The translations under genes and the position numbers were made by a program. A stretch of 64,000 nt of DNA from Bolinopsis microptera (lineage: Eukaryota; Ctenophora; Tentaculata; Lobata; Bolinopsidae): contig NC_087079.1 in NCBI RefSeq assembly GCF_026151205.1, positions 11,088,635-11,152,634 of the forward strand, in the 5' to 3' direction. The notes beneath the pieces are model-generated. The model was given only the letters and a program-made list of their open reading frames with translations, ran no database searches and had not been told where the DNA came from. Shown in pieces: positions 26,180 to 38,512 of this stretch. How positions within the stretch are numbered: the stretch's first letter is position 1; each line of letters starts with the position of its first letter.

Positions 26180-29100
26180 CTAACTACATCCAAATTCACA
26201 GGAATGCAAACTTACATCCAATAAATGCAAACTTACATCCAATAAATTCCTCTTAAGAATGGAAGGTCGATCCAGCATTCCGGAGTCCAAATCAGAGTCT
26301 GAGTCATTTAAGTTATTGAAGAGAGACTTGTTGGGAGTGCTAGATCTGCGATGGGGTTATGATTAGAATCGTGACATTCAAACATAATATCCACAAAGAG
26401 AATGAATAATCAATAAATGAATGTATAGATTTCATTCTCAATTCTGATCATTCACTTAAATATATTACTTTAATCCGAATTAGTTAATTTGCAACCGAAA
26501 ACAGAGTTTTTAGAATCCCAACTAAAATAACAAAGTGTGACTGAAGAACATGGAACTTACTCGAACTTATCGGAGAATCTGAGCGCACTGCGAGGAGCAG
26601 AGGGAACAGGAGACAATCCTGGGGAACCAGGCCACAATCGGGGGGACTCGAGCATTATTTGATGTGCTGAAGAGTGGGGTATCAATCATTAACAGCATTT
26701 AGAGATCAATGGAAATTAAGAAGATCCTCCTTGCAGTTTAAGGGTAAACTGATGTAAAATCGTGCAATCGCGACATTTACTCCATTTTACACAACCAGTC
26801 GTCTGATCATACTTTACAATAAGGCCACAGAATCATGAAGATAAATAAACACAAGCAAAAACTAAAATCTACACGTATTAGTTCCATACCTGAAACATTG
26901 GGAGAAGCTAAAGGTAAAGGAACGTGGCTTCCTTTAAACTTCTTTACCAGTGTAGGTGTAAGATGAGGCAAGCTCCTCCCCCCTTCACCTTCATCTTCCC
27001 AGTCATCCTCATCATCCAACTCCTCCATATCTTTGAAGATATCCTCACCTTCAACACTGGCATTCTGATCTCCTGCTCCTCCCCAAAATGTGCTGATCAC
27101 AGAACTCCCTGAAGGACCATGGTTTTAAAAGATACTGTGGTTAAACTTGAGTTTCATTAACTTGACCTGACCTGGAGAAACGACCTTTTGTCCCGAGAGT
27201 AAATTGCAAGACCAAGCCAAATATGTAAAATCCCCCAAATTTACAAGTATTCCATAAAATACCTTTACTTCGCAAGTACTCCCGCCAGTCCTTGAAAAAG
27301 TTGACCCAGCTGTAGCGTTTTACAGAAGGGTCCGCTAAAAGATCCGGCACGTTTGGTCTCCGGTCTGGATCCTTGCTCACCATCACTGTTATTATCTGCC
27401 TTAACGAGGAACTGTACCCTGAAAGTGATGGAATGAAAGTTATGTGGATAATTATCTAAAGTGCTATAGTAGAAATAGATCCTATTTATTGACTGACTCG
27501 TTATTTGAATCGCATTCCTTCGCGTGGGTCGAATCACTCCTGTACTGTGTTGAAGATACCATACCACTGCACTTTCTACGTTCACAACATAACATATTTG
27601 TTATGTTAATGTCGGAGATTCTTTTACAAAACATTCGTTAACTGCGACATCAAACTAAATTCTAGTGGCCAGATTGTTGTCACATGATACTACACCTTCT
27701 CATGGAGTGCAGTACAGAGAAGTACAATTTACCAAAAAAAGTTGTTGTAGCTGTTCTCTCGTACCTATGATGTTGAAACGTTTACAGGTTGTAGCTTTTC
27801 TTATAGTTGTTGGTAAAAACGCTGCATTTTTCGGAAACCACAATAAATTTGGTGATAAATTTAAAGATATTGGAAAAGCAATAGGTGATGGAATTAATAA
27901 TGTTATCGATGATGCGAAAGATAAAATTGAGGTGGCGATCGAAGAGGTGGCAGAGAAAGCATCCAAGCGTTTCATTAAAATTCCCAACTTTGCAAAGAAA
28001 GTTCGGGAAGATTTTAATAAGGGATATGAAAATTTCAAGGCAAGGCAAGACCGTTGGAGGAAAGACAGTTGGATAGTCAATACTGAAGCTTACAATGAAT
28101 ACAAGTTAAATAGGTTCAAGTTGTTCTTGCACAACTACGAGATTTTTAAAGAGACCGAAGCTGAAGTCGAAACACGAAGTTTTCGCCGAGACGAAACGGT
28201 CAAGTTTATGTACATGAGTGACAGCGAAAAGAGATCCTATGTAGGGTTGGGTAATCTAACAGAACTTGAGGAGGAATTGGAGAGGGAGCTGCCGCTAGAT
28301 AGCGAAGGTGAGGACAACATAACTCAAAAAACTGATAAAATAAATTGTAAGAAGATTAAAAACCGGATAGAACGAAAAAAATGTATAAAATCCGAAAAGA
28401 GAAAGAAGAAAAAGAAGAGAAAGAAGGAAAAGAAAAGAGGAAAAGGGGGTGGAGCTGTGCTGAGGTTGGAAAAGAGACTGCAATCAGGTTTGGCAGAATC
28501 ATTGGACCTCAGGGATTCAGGGATAATAACCCCTGTGAAAGACCAGGGAGAGTGTCAATCTTGTTGGGCTTTTGGTGCGGTTGGTGTGCTGGAGGGTGCG
28601 TTTGCTAAGGCAACAGGTAGTTACAATATCATAAGGATGACTACACTGAACTCGAAAATTGTGCACTTTATTTAACTGAAAACAAATAACAAGAATTTAC
28701 ATGGTAATAATTTCAGGTATTCTCCAGGACTTCTCGGAGCAGCAAGTTATTAACTGTAACCCCAAGTTTGGTTGTAAGGGTGGATACTGGACCCGTGTGT
28801 GGAAGGAAATCAAGGAAGAGGGCTACATAGCTTTGGAGAAAGACCAACCTTACCTTGCACACAAGGACCCCACTTGTAGTCGAACTACACCTAACGGCCT
28901 CGCGGGTAGTTTGGCAATTGATAAATTCCAAGTCCTGAGAAAAAAGAACCGGGAAGAGACGATGTTAGGGTTCTTAGCTAGAGATGGACCTGTTACAGTT
29001 GCCATCATGGCTAACGACACCCTTTATTTCTATGGGTCAGGGGTGATTGACTACTGTATGGGTGGTAAGGGCGGGCTAACACATCTGGTGCTCCTGGTGG

Positions 29101-32100
29101 GATACGATCACCAAATTCTTATAATGAAAAATTCGTGGGGGACGGACTGGGGTGAGAAGGGTTTCTTCCGCGTTGCTAGAGGGTGTGGTTCTATCAATAA
29201 GGGCTACTCTTTCTGGGCTTCCAGCCTGTCAGTAGTGTTACACACCACCTATACGACACTCGAATACGGTGAGGACTTTTTTGAGTTTACAGAGACTACA
29301 CCACAGAAAATATCTAAAGACATGACCGGTGTAGGAGTCCAAGAAGGCGACCAGATTACTTTGAAGTTTCTTAAGAATGTAAATCCGGTGGACAACGCGT
29401 TTACAGTCGACTTGCTGTTTGCAGATGAGAAGGAAGTCAGCAAAGTTTACAGACTTCAGTATAAGTATTTTGAATCGGGAGATAAGATAATGACCATGTG
29501 CAGGCAATTCGCGTCTCACGCAGGCGAAAAACCCTTAACAACAAAACAGAAAGTTTGCTCTGTTGCTCCTGGATCTAAAATCCAGATATCGGTAAGTGAT
29601 GAGGGATACTCTGTTCAATTTGACGGCACTGCCCTTCAGCTTTACCCTCACCAGTTACCAGTAAATCTGGTTAACAAGATTCAAGTCAAGAGCTCACAGA
29701 AAGTGTTCGAATACTTCAAACTGACACGACGAATTGAAGAACCAAATACTGGGATTGAGCCTTGATCAGCACAGTCCTGTTTTATAGTGGATGACCCACT
29801 AGTTGGTGATTCGAAGCGAACCTAAAATACTAGAACCTTAGACAATTGTTCAACCAATTAGACTTTAGAACTGTTTAATTGATGAATCCGTATGATAATT
29901 TTGCTGCACATTATTAATAGAGTATAATAGGAAATTTGAATATTCTTCTAGAAATGAGAAAAACTATCCAAAGTATAGCCCACTGGCCACTCTCATGTGC
30001 CGCATTTCATACTTTCGGGCTGCTTACTGCTATCGACTCTCGGGCTGTCACGTGATCATAATTTTAAGGACGAGCTTGGTGCGCGTATCGCGCGCATTAA
30101 TTCCATTTTCGCGTCAAGAGGATTACAAGAAAACGGTAAGTCTGCTAGTGATTAGTTGATATTTCACGGAAAGCTTGTGATTGCGCGGCATAAATGAAGA
30201 TATGATTTAATGTGCATATTCGTTCGTGATGATATAATTAGAAAACACCAAGTCACTTTGACTGTCGTCAAGCGCGAGGTGCTTGAAAATAGAAGATTTT
30301 TGAATACACCCAATAATATGCTTAAGGAGTTAGGAATGGAATTAAGAAGGAACTAAGTAGTAAATGGGTTAGGAATTAGTCAGCAGATATACGTAATATT
30401 CAAATTAAACTAATTATTTTATTGACTGTCAGCAATAAGTTAATTTTACCAGTAGTAGGGGGCAAATCTCCATTTCTCAACGAATGCCAGACAGGGCCAT
30501 TGTTTGGCAACTCAACTTCCGACATGATCTCTAGCATGCTGATACCCAGACTGAAACAAAAATCTTTTAAAAACTTGTTTTGCGGAGAAATGGGGTTAAC
30601 GTTCATGAAATCTTGACTTTATACAAAGAGCAATTTAAAATTATTCGAGGAAAAGTAAAACATTCATGTCACATCATTCGTAGGGCTATAAGTCCAATAG
30701 TTCGTTCTGGTAACGACTCTAATGTTCTCCGCACTAAGTTGGAAGATCTAATAATATAAAAACGATTAAGTACCTAAAAATGTCGGCCTTAAGGTCGCAT
30801 CTCCGATCAAGCAGTTCAGGAGCGAGATACTTGGAGTCACCTTCTATAATATCTGTCTTGTTCAAATCGTTTACTGTAACTGATAATCCAAAGTCGCCTG
30901 AAATACTGTTGGTTAGCTTACTTGATATAATGAGTTTGCAAAATACTCACTTATTGCAAAATACACAGTACACACTTATATTGGTTAAGATGATACAAAG
31001 TGCATGATAACTTAAGACTGGAAAATTGATAAGACGGGTATAAAAATTAGATAAGAAGAATCAGAAATAAGATAAGAACTTAGCATCGAATGTTATATGG
31101 ATGAACCGAGGAATGGGGAATATTTTGATCGCAGACCAGCCATAAAAAAGTAGTTCCTATATATAATAACCAATTACGCGAAAGGTTCGAAATTCGACTT
31201 TTGAACTATTTTATAAGTTATGAAAATCGATTCTAGCACTGTATGGTTGAAACTTGAGACTAGAGAGGACTTCATGTCTAGTGTCAAATGTATACTAGGT
31301 TGCTTAATAACTGGAGCTTCCAAAACACTAATCTGAGAAGAACTAAGAAACGTAGAAAGGTACAAAACTCACCTATTTTGTACATGACACTATTGGCAGT
31401 GCTCCTCCGGAAGATATTATCTGGCTTTATATCCATATGTAGTAAATTGTTGCTGTGGAAATGTCCCAACCCCTGAATTGGATCAATTTAAATGGTTCAA
31501 TATGAAATGAAAATGAATATGAAATGAAATATGATTAATGTGCATATCGTTGTATGAATAATAAAACAAATCCCTTGTGGTCACGCGATTTAAGATAGTT
31601 TGAACACCAATAATATAAATGTTAAAATAGTAAGAAGACTGATATTGCTTGGTTAAAGTTAGTCACAGTTCGTAATTAATAACTAATTTTTTATTGATGT
31701 TGCAAAATTATTTTAACTAGTGGGTATCCCATTTCTACAATCAGACAGGTGTGGCAAAATCAACTTCGACAGTCTCTAGCATGCTATATCCTAGTCTAAA
31801 TCAATCTCTTATAAAAAGTTTTCAATAAATGTTAACGTACAATAAAATCTGACTTTTCACAAAAGATGCATAAAATTATTGAGAAAGTAAAATTCATGTC
31901 ACTCTTGATATAGTCCAATCTTCTGTACGACTCATATGTTCTCCGCACTGTTGGAATGATTTTTAATATAAAACATTAGTAGCCTAAAAATGTCGAGCTT
32001 AATGCATCTCTAAAGCATTCAGACAATATGGATTCAAACTTCTATAATGATTCAGTTCTTTTCCAAATGTTTAGTAACGATTAATCCCTAAACGATAAAA

Positions 32101-34178
32101 TCTGTTGTTATCGCTTTACTTGATGTTTGGGTCGAAAATAATCATTTTGCATACGAATACCATTCACACTTTAGATTTAGAGAGATACAAAGTTGTTATT
32201 CTTAAACTGGAAAATTGATAAGACGGTATTAAACTGTAAGAACATTCAGAAATAGATAAGAACTAGATCGAATGTATTGGATGATGAGTGGGAATATGTG
32301 AAGTTATATCAGTTCGACTTATATAATACCTTCGCTGAAGTTCGAAATTCGATTTTAAACATATTATAATTATAAAAATTTTCGTTCTACACCTTTGTTA
32401 AACTGAACGGGGCTTCTGGTCTTTCAGAACTAGTCATAACGGAGTTCCAAACTCTTCCCTGCAAGAAGACTAAAACCAGAAGGTACAAATCACCATTTTG
32501 TCTGCATTTGGCAGTGCTCCTCCGACCATATGGTCATCAACTGACGCAAGTGTCAGGTACTAACCATTTTATAACGGTTGTAAATGTGTGAGTTTTTGTA
32601 GTTTATCCCTAGTTAAATATCCTCGAAAGTTTTAATAAACTCATAAAGTAAAAATGAAAGTTTACAAGATTTACAGGAGCTTACAGATAAACAATGATGG
32701 AGTATTCTCCACACTTCGCACTCATTCAGTCTGTTGTTGTTTCTCTTGACGAAACTTGCCAAGCTCTCGTCACAAAGCTCCATCTGTATGTATAAACTTC
32801 TCCTGCAAAGATTCAACTTTTTTAAATGATAGAAGTAACCTGAAACGCAGAGAAAAGTGATTTCGTGGTGAACATTTTGAAAATTGTTGAACGAAATCAA
32901 TTTTAGAGATTATGAAAGCATAAATGCTGAAAGTTGATTGAATGCTGATTTCGTGGTGAACATTTTGAAAATTGTTGAACGAAATCAATTTTAGAGATTA
33001 TGAAAGCATAAATGCTGAAAGTGAATGTCATGGCGACCGTTAAAATTTAAGTGAAAGTTAATTATTTGATATTTATGAATTGAAATATTTACCCTTCCTC
33101 CCAAGCTTTATAAAATTTGACACAGTTCGGATGTTCAGAGAGTGCCTCGTGTTTCCTAACTTCTTCTACTGCGAGAGAGTTGTATTTCTCAGATACCTTC
33201 ACTGCATATTCTATCCCGTCCACTTTGTCTTTACATTTGTACACCTGCAAAAGACGTGATAATTTTTAATAGTACATACATCGAATTGCAGACCTCGGAA
33301 CTCCCGACCAAATAAAATACTGACCATCAAAGTTTCCGATTTTTGCAATAAATGGCCGAAATTTTGATATTAAAATTCCTGGGTGCCGGAATAAAATGCA
33401 ACACCTTAAAATATGTCGCCGGACATTATATGCATGGCTTTCTAGGACTGTGCTTAAAAGTCACTCTTTAGCGTGCATGGTTTGTACTTGTTGATTGCGT
33501 AAATAAGTTAATTGCATAGCTTAGGGATCTATAATACTATATTTTAAACTTGAAGAAATCAGTAAAACTCACCCTTCCAAAAGAGCCCTCCCCGAGGACC
33601 ATTGTTGTCTGGAAACATTGCTGTAAGTATGTCTGCTTAGCTTTATCGCTGTACCCCGGGGTTGAAAGAAAACTATCCGAGTCTAAGCCCCCTAACACTT
33701 TGGGTCCGGCGAACAGAGATCTCTTGGAACATATTCTGGATACAGTGTTGTAGCGATGGGCAGGTTTTGAAGGTTCTGGTGTGCGCTCCTGTTCCCGCTT
33801 GTCATATCTACTGCTGAATTTTGGAGGAAGATGAGCATTTGGAATGGAAATAAAAGTTATAATTAATAATACACTGTACAAGTTTTCTTACAAAAAAGTT
33901 AAGAGAACTGCTAAACTTGTCGAATGGATCCAAGAGCTTATCAATAAAACAGGTGATTGTGATGATTGAATGCAATAAAGTAACCATATCGGTTATCAGC
34001 TCAGCATTCAAAAAGATTAAAACAGCTTGATTGTACTATATGAGTGAAACTGTGAAATTCCAAAGTACCTGTAATTGAACTGCTCTAAGATGTCAGGGCA
34101 GGGCAAGGAATGTCGTTGAGAATGTCGTGGATTTTTGTTGACAGGAGTAGAAGTTAGGTTTGAGTGTTGGGCCAACAT
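26180..34178 (-). CDS. PKMYT1: Myt1 (PKMYT1) membrane-associated CDK1-inhibitory kinase
   Basis: Wee1-family kinase expected to phosphorylate Thr14/Tyr15 of CDK1 and hold G2/M entry. Eleven exons join in phase from ATG 34178 to TAG 26180: 34178-34069, 33813-33573, 33244-33093, 32802-32685, 31472-31373, 30897-30774, 30550-30450, 27418-27263, 27108-26890, 26666-26561 and 26345-26180, about 530 aa. Visible: P-loop GEGSFG (about 112-116), VAIK-type lysine in EYAVK (133), catalytic HMDIKPDN (D221, K223, N226), DFG (242-244), EGDSKYLAPE (APE 266-268), and ADIFSLG followed by ELPNNG as in Myt1. The tail is acidic, then carries KRNLLD, similar to the RNL cyclin-docking motif of vertebrate Myt1. Wee1 was rejected on the DFG and ELP segments. 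No 20-residue hydrophobic segment follows the kinase domain, so the usual membrane anchor is missing from this model. The large intron 7 houses another gene. Confidence 0.92.
27767..29765 (+). CDS. secreted papain-family (C1) cysteine protease with galectin-like C-terminal domain
   Basis: Two exons, 27767-28616 and 28717-29765 (donor ACAG|GTAGTT, acceptor TTTCAG|GTATT), about 630 aa. The start is ATG 27767 or 27770. The first ~22 residues form a signal peptide (hydrophobic VVAFLIVV). The pro-region is long, charged and Lys-rich, with a run of about a dozen Lys/Arg near 28400-28440. The catalytic domain has the oxyanion Gln and nucleophile in DQGECQSCWAF, NC..FGCKGG, the catalytic His in LTHLVLLVGY and Asn in KNSWGTDWG. 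After about 29220 an extra ~180 residues resemble a galectin-type beta-sandwich (GDQITLKF, FTVDLLF, YSVQFDG, LYPHQLPV, VNKIQV), though the classic sugar-binding residues are not obvious. It lies entirely inside Myt1 intron 7 on the opposite strand. The protease call is firm; the galectin call is by pattern only. Confidence 0.88.
31525..32580. repeat. error-rich duplicate of the Myt1 exon 5-7 region
   Basis: This stretch follows 30200-31480 in order and orientation, but with scattered deletions and substitutions. The duplicate of exon 7 is near 31690-31800 (CTCTAGCATGCT shared), of exon 6 near 31985-32100 (CCTAAAAATGTCG shared) and of exon 5 near 32490-32545 (GGCAGTGCTCCTCCG shared). All coding frames are destroyed. 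It falls within Myt1 intron 4. The error pattern is that of an unpolished read joined into the contig, though an old tandem duplication is possible. Confidence 0.8.
32858..33023. repeat. 88-bp tandem duplication in Myt1 intron 3
   Basis: A unit starting TGATTTCGTGGTGAACATTT and ending with AAATGCTGAAAGT occurs twice at an offset of 88 bp, with the shared part apparently identical. It sits just upstream of the Myt1 exon 32802-32685 acceptor. Confidence 0.85.
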
Positions 34179-34697
34179 AATATCAAGTCATTTGTCATTA
34201 TCACTGCGACGATCTAAACGTGTTAGGGTTTAAAAGTAATAATATCAAGCAATAAACAAATAATTAGGATTGGGATGCTATGCTCAATCTATCAAGACAT
34301 GTGAACTTAACAATTTCTGAAAGAGAAAACTCAATATTGGGCATTGGCTGTTTAATGTTCAGGGGGAATTCACACCAATAAATGTCGTAAAACTAATATA
34401 TTCATATCTTAATTCTATTTCAAATCAAACCAAACAGTAATGACACAAACATCATCACACGTCATCATAAATTTAACAATTAGTGCAGACCCAATAAAAT
34501 TGTATCGCATCAAGCTTTTCACAAATACTAAATTTAGTAAATAAGTTAATAAAAAGTTTTTTAACAACATGTGAATAACACCTATATGTTAGCACCTCTC
34601 TCCTTTAATATCAAGTTCATAAAATCTGTAACCATATGTATACTGTATAGGTGTTGTATTTACCACAGGCAGTGCACAGAATTACACAGTAGCTTAA

Positions 34698-36199
34698 GGC
34701 CAGAGGGGGGGGTAAGGGGTCAAAAATTTCTACCAAAATATTATTTTCTAAATCGATTTAATTTTGGATGACAAAAACATTGCTGCTATTCACATATTTG
34801 TAGCTGATTAACTTTATTTTATAATTGAGGTTAACCGATTTTCACAAAATTGACTATACAACATTGAGGTTAATAAAATTGAGGTTAAAATTTTATTACA
34901 CGCCATAATTTTTTGTTATTTCGGTCAGCAAATGTAAACTCTAAACTTTAGGTTCATAATTATCAGAAAAATTAATATCCAAACGTGATTAAATGAGGTT
35001 AACCTCTTCTTTTAGATATAGCGAGAATAGATCACATGATAGAGTTATTATTTTCATCGTAAGTTTACGGTATACACATTTCCAAATAGATGACGTGTTG
35101 AATGACTTTCTTTTATCTTGGAAAATAAAAAAAATGAGGTTAACCATCACATTTTGGTACCGTAGGGAATATACATACGATTCTTACTTTTGTAATTTAC
35201 CACAATATCGAAGTGAGGTATCTATTGGTATCACAATGCCTACAACTATAATCACGTGACAAAGGTGATTTGAACTGACCATATTTTAGTAGAAGATTTT
35301 GCCCGTAAATGGCTTAAAAATGAGGTTAACCTCTCATTTTTTGAATATCTGACCAGTCAATTACATGTTAACCTCAAAAACTTAATCGTTATACTGTGCA
35401 AATGTTTTACTACATATATAATAACATATTGATAAACCAATCCCAGTGTTATATGGTCTAAAGCGAGGTTAACAACCAAATTTTAAGCAGTTAGTGTTTA
35501 CAGGAAGTCTTGGTTAACCTCATTTTTTACAATGCAAGGACATTAACTACTGAAAGTGGCTAAAATCATTCAGGGGACGGCCAGGTCTGATCAAGCAAAC
35601 GTTATTAAGTGTATAAAAAGTCCTAACTAACGAACTGTGATACATTCCAGTGAATATTCAAAATTTTGAAAACACTAAATTGCATCTATCTCAAAACACA
35701 TTCTGTGACTTCCAGTTCCTTAGTTGAGAAAACCAACCACCCTCTGATATTGAGATTTGGTACAGTGGTTCCTTGGACAAGTATCTAGACATTAGATGCA
35801 GCGATTTTTTTTATTCGACTCGTTTCTCGAATTATGAGGTTAACCAGCTAAATTTGTCGAATTTTTGACATGGTTAACCTCATAATTCAAGAACCGAGTC
35901 AAATAAAAAAAATCGCTGCATCATAAATGAGGATAATTGTCCAAGGAACCACTGTACCAAACCTCAAGATCAGGGAGGGGCCGGTTTTCTCAACTAAGGA
36001 ATCGAAAGGTCAAAAAAGTTACAGCCGTTTAAATATCCAGTTTAACATGTGATTACAGGTAAACCTCAAAATTTAGCGCGCGATATCTCAGGAACGCAAG
36101 GTCAGATTTTGATCCGGTTTTTTTCTTCTTGTTCGTCTCCAGCAGCTATTATCAAATATGTGAAAACTAGAAAAGTGCCATTTACCCCCCCCTCTGGCC
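34698..36199. mobile_element. TTAA-flanked foldback element with GAGGTTAAC motifs
   Basis: The ends are inverted copies: GGCCAGAGGGGGGGGTAA at 34698 and its complement ending 36199, each bordered by TTAA (34694-34697 and 36200-36203), as for elements using TTAA targets. A long imperfect palindrome (about 35709-35849 against 35872-36004) forms the centre. The word GAGGTTAAC or its complement recurs about eleven times, twice as the perfect palindrome GAGGTTAACCTC (about 34995 and 35320). There is no transposase, so it is non-autonomous. Assignment to piggyBac-like elements rests on TTAA only. Confidence 0.6.
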
Positions 36200-36492
36200 T
36201 TAACATCAGATCATGCTACCCTGACCCAAGACCTGTGGCCGACCATTTAGGCCCCCTGATATCTAGGGGTCAAACAGTGATCAGATCACGTCATCCGATC
36301 AGTGACGATTTATTGGTGATATGTTCCATGGATGGAATTTGATTCACTTAAAAATGGGCTAGATCTAAAGGTAGAGTCCACATGACATTTTTGTACATCA
36401 TGTCTTAGCTATAGATTAGAAGTAAACATGATCTCTAGGATCTCTCTGCTCGATTTGTGGACCATAACCCTTTCTTATCGGGGTGGTTCTTG

Positions 36493-37275
36493 GGGGGGGG
36501 GGGGAATGCAACGTCAATTAATGTCAATTAATGTCAATTAATGTCAATGTCTGTTTTGCAAAATTTTGGAATACTGACATTAATTGACACGATATTTTTC
36601 GACCAGAGATTATGTAATTCTACCATATTTTTAGCACTTTAGAACGTTTATATCATAAATTTATTCACTACTATCACATATAATATGGAAATGTGAAATG
36701 TGAAAAAAATTCAGATCATTAAACAATAAAACTAAAATAATACGGTTTCCCGAAATTTAATTTTCTTAAATGGGCGTGGCCATCCAAGGGCGTGGTTCTC
36801 AACATCATTAGAACTTAAAACCCACATTAAACGAAATACCTTCATGACATTTATATTTGAATAACGAATCTTAAACAGCTAACATTACTCCTTCATACTA
36901 AAAAAGCCGATTCTAGATATTTTACCTGTATAAGAAACCAATAAAATATGGGCGTGGCCGGTGGGGACCGAAGATGGAAGAGTTGGAAGCTGAAATTTAT
37001 TTTTGTGGTCTTTGAACCTAAGGATCAACAGATAAGAACATACTCATAATTATTCAAGGACATTTTGTTTTTTTGAACCGGTCTAACTTACATAGACGTG
37101 AATATCTTGAATATTTATCGAATAATGATAATCTCAAATTTCAAGACATATTAATGTCAATTAATGTCAATTAATGTCAATTAATGTCAATTAATGTCAA
37201 TTAATGTCAATTAATGTCAATGTCAGTTTGGGGTTTTTATGGAATACTGACATTAATTGACGTTGCATTCCCCCC
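36493..37275. mobile_element. non-autonomous element with GTCAATTAAT arrays and inverted ends
   Basis: The left end reads GGGGGAATGCAACGTCAATT and the right end is its complement ending at 37275. Inside are two arrays of the 10-mer GTCAATTAAT: about three units at 36514-36545 and about seven at 37146-37215. Each is followed by GTCAATGTC and then GGAATACTGACATTAATTG. No coding capacity. Non-coding AT-rich DNA lies between. Confidence 0.6.
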
Positions 37276-38512
37276 GGTTCTTGTATCAAAATTAATCTCT
37301 GGTCGAAGATGAAGTCTACAGGTTAAAGCCATCTCCTCTGCCTGGCAAGTGTCCTACGTAGAGTCCCTGCTGGTGCTATTAGTATTCAGTATTCAGTATT
37401 CAGTAATATAAACTCAAATTTGAATAATTATCCTATGTAAAATGATCTATTAGCAGGCCACATCAATTGGCGCTCAGAGCCAGTAATAATACACATGTCA
37501 CTATAGAAGCTTAATTATGGAGTGAGGGGTAGTGGAAGACCAGCCATTACTTAGTTAGACAGCCTTTGAGCTGATACTGTATTGAATGACACTGGAGGAC
37601 TTATTGCAGATAGTTTAGTCTGGATGCAGCACATCAATAATTGTACCTTCAATCAAATAAGTCAGCTATTGTCTCTTGTATAATGGGACATGATAACTTC
37701 TGTTGTATTTCTATACTTGTGAAGAGGGTGAGTAAGCTATCACTTTTACTTTAGTGCATAATTGAGCAACAGCTCTACTGTCCCACCAATGTGGATGGAC
37801 ATGATGCTCCATGAACCTAATAGTATCTAAGGCGTTACGGGCAAATAAGGCAATTTTCTGCTGGATCCCATATTATGCTCCTGGGATGATTGGTTTATGG
37901 ACTAGTAAGTAGTGCCGCATCGATAGCCGATCTCAGATGCCACTATGGAGGCTGCGTGGCCATGTGCTGACGGTTATTTGCTTTCTTCCGCGACCCTCGC
38001 TAAATCACAAAGTACACACTCTAATTTGATTTCAAAATATTCACACAATTCCTATATAATATGCCTACTTGACGATATTATGTAGCCATATTTACCTCTA
38101 GCTCTGTTGCCTATGTCTTGGTGTTATGACCATTCAAAGTTTCAGATTATCACGGGACACATTATGTCAGAATAAATGCGCGTAATGAAAACTTTCACAC
38201 AATTACTACAAAAAGAATCAAGGTTTTCCCCAGCGAGTAATAGCTACGTAATTTTTAATGTAATACAAATGGTAATGAAACTTATACCACAAGCAATGGT
38301 CATTTAAAAACAAGCTGCTATGATAAATGTTGATATAAACCAGTAACCAGGGGGGTTAAATGTTGTCCAGGACGTGATTACGTAATATATCAACGATCCT
38401 GTTAGAACATTACATTGGCCATTACATTACATACATTGAGTTTTACGTGGCAAAATTTGAACTTTAACAAGTTCTCTGTTCTCTCTGGCGTTAGTTGGCA
38501 TAACAAATAAAC
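37276..38512. other. non-coding stretch
   Basis: No gene seen. A 7-bp triplet (ATTCAGT x3) lies near 37382-37403. The rest is AT-rich single-copy-looking sequence. Confidence 0.45.

Noticed and set aside
26180-34178. Wee1 rather than Myt1
   Set aside because: It has DFG (Wee1 has DLG), the EGDSKYLAPE activation segment, ELPNNG after the SLG helix and an RNLL tail, all Myt1-like.
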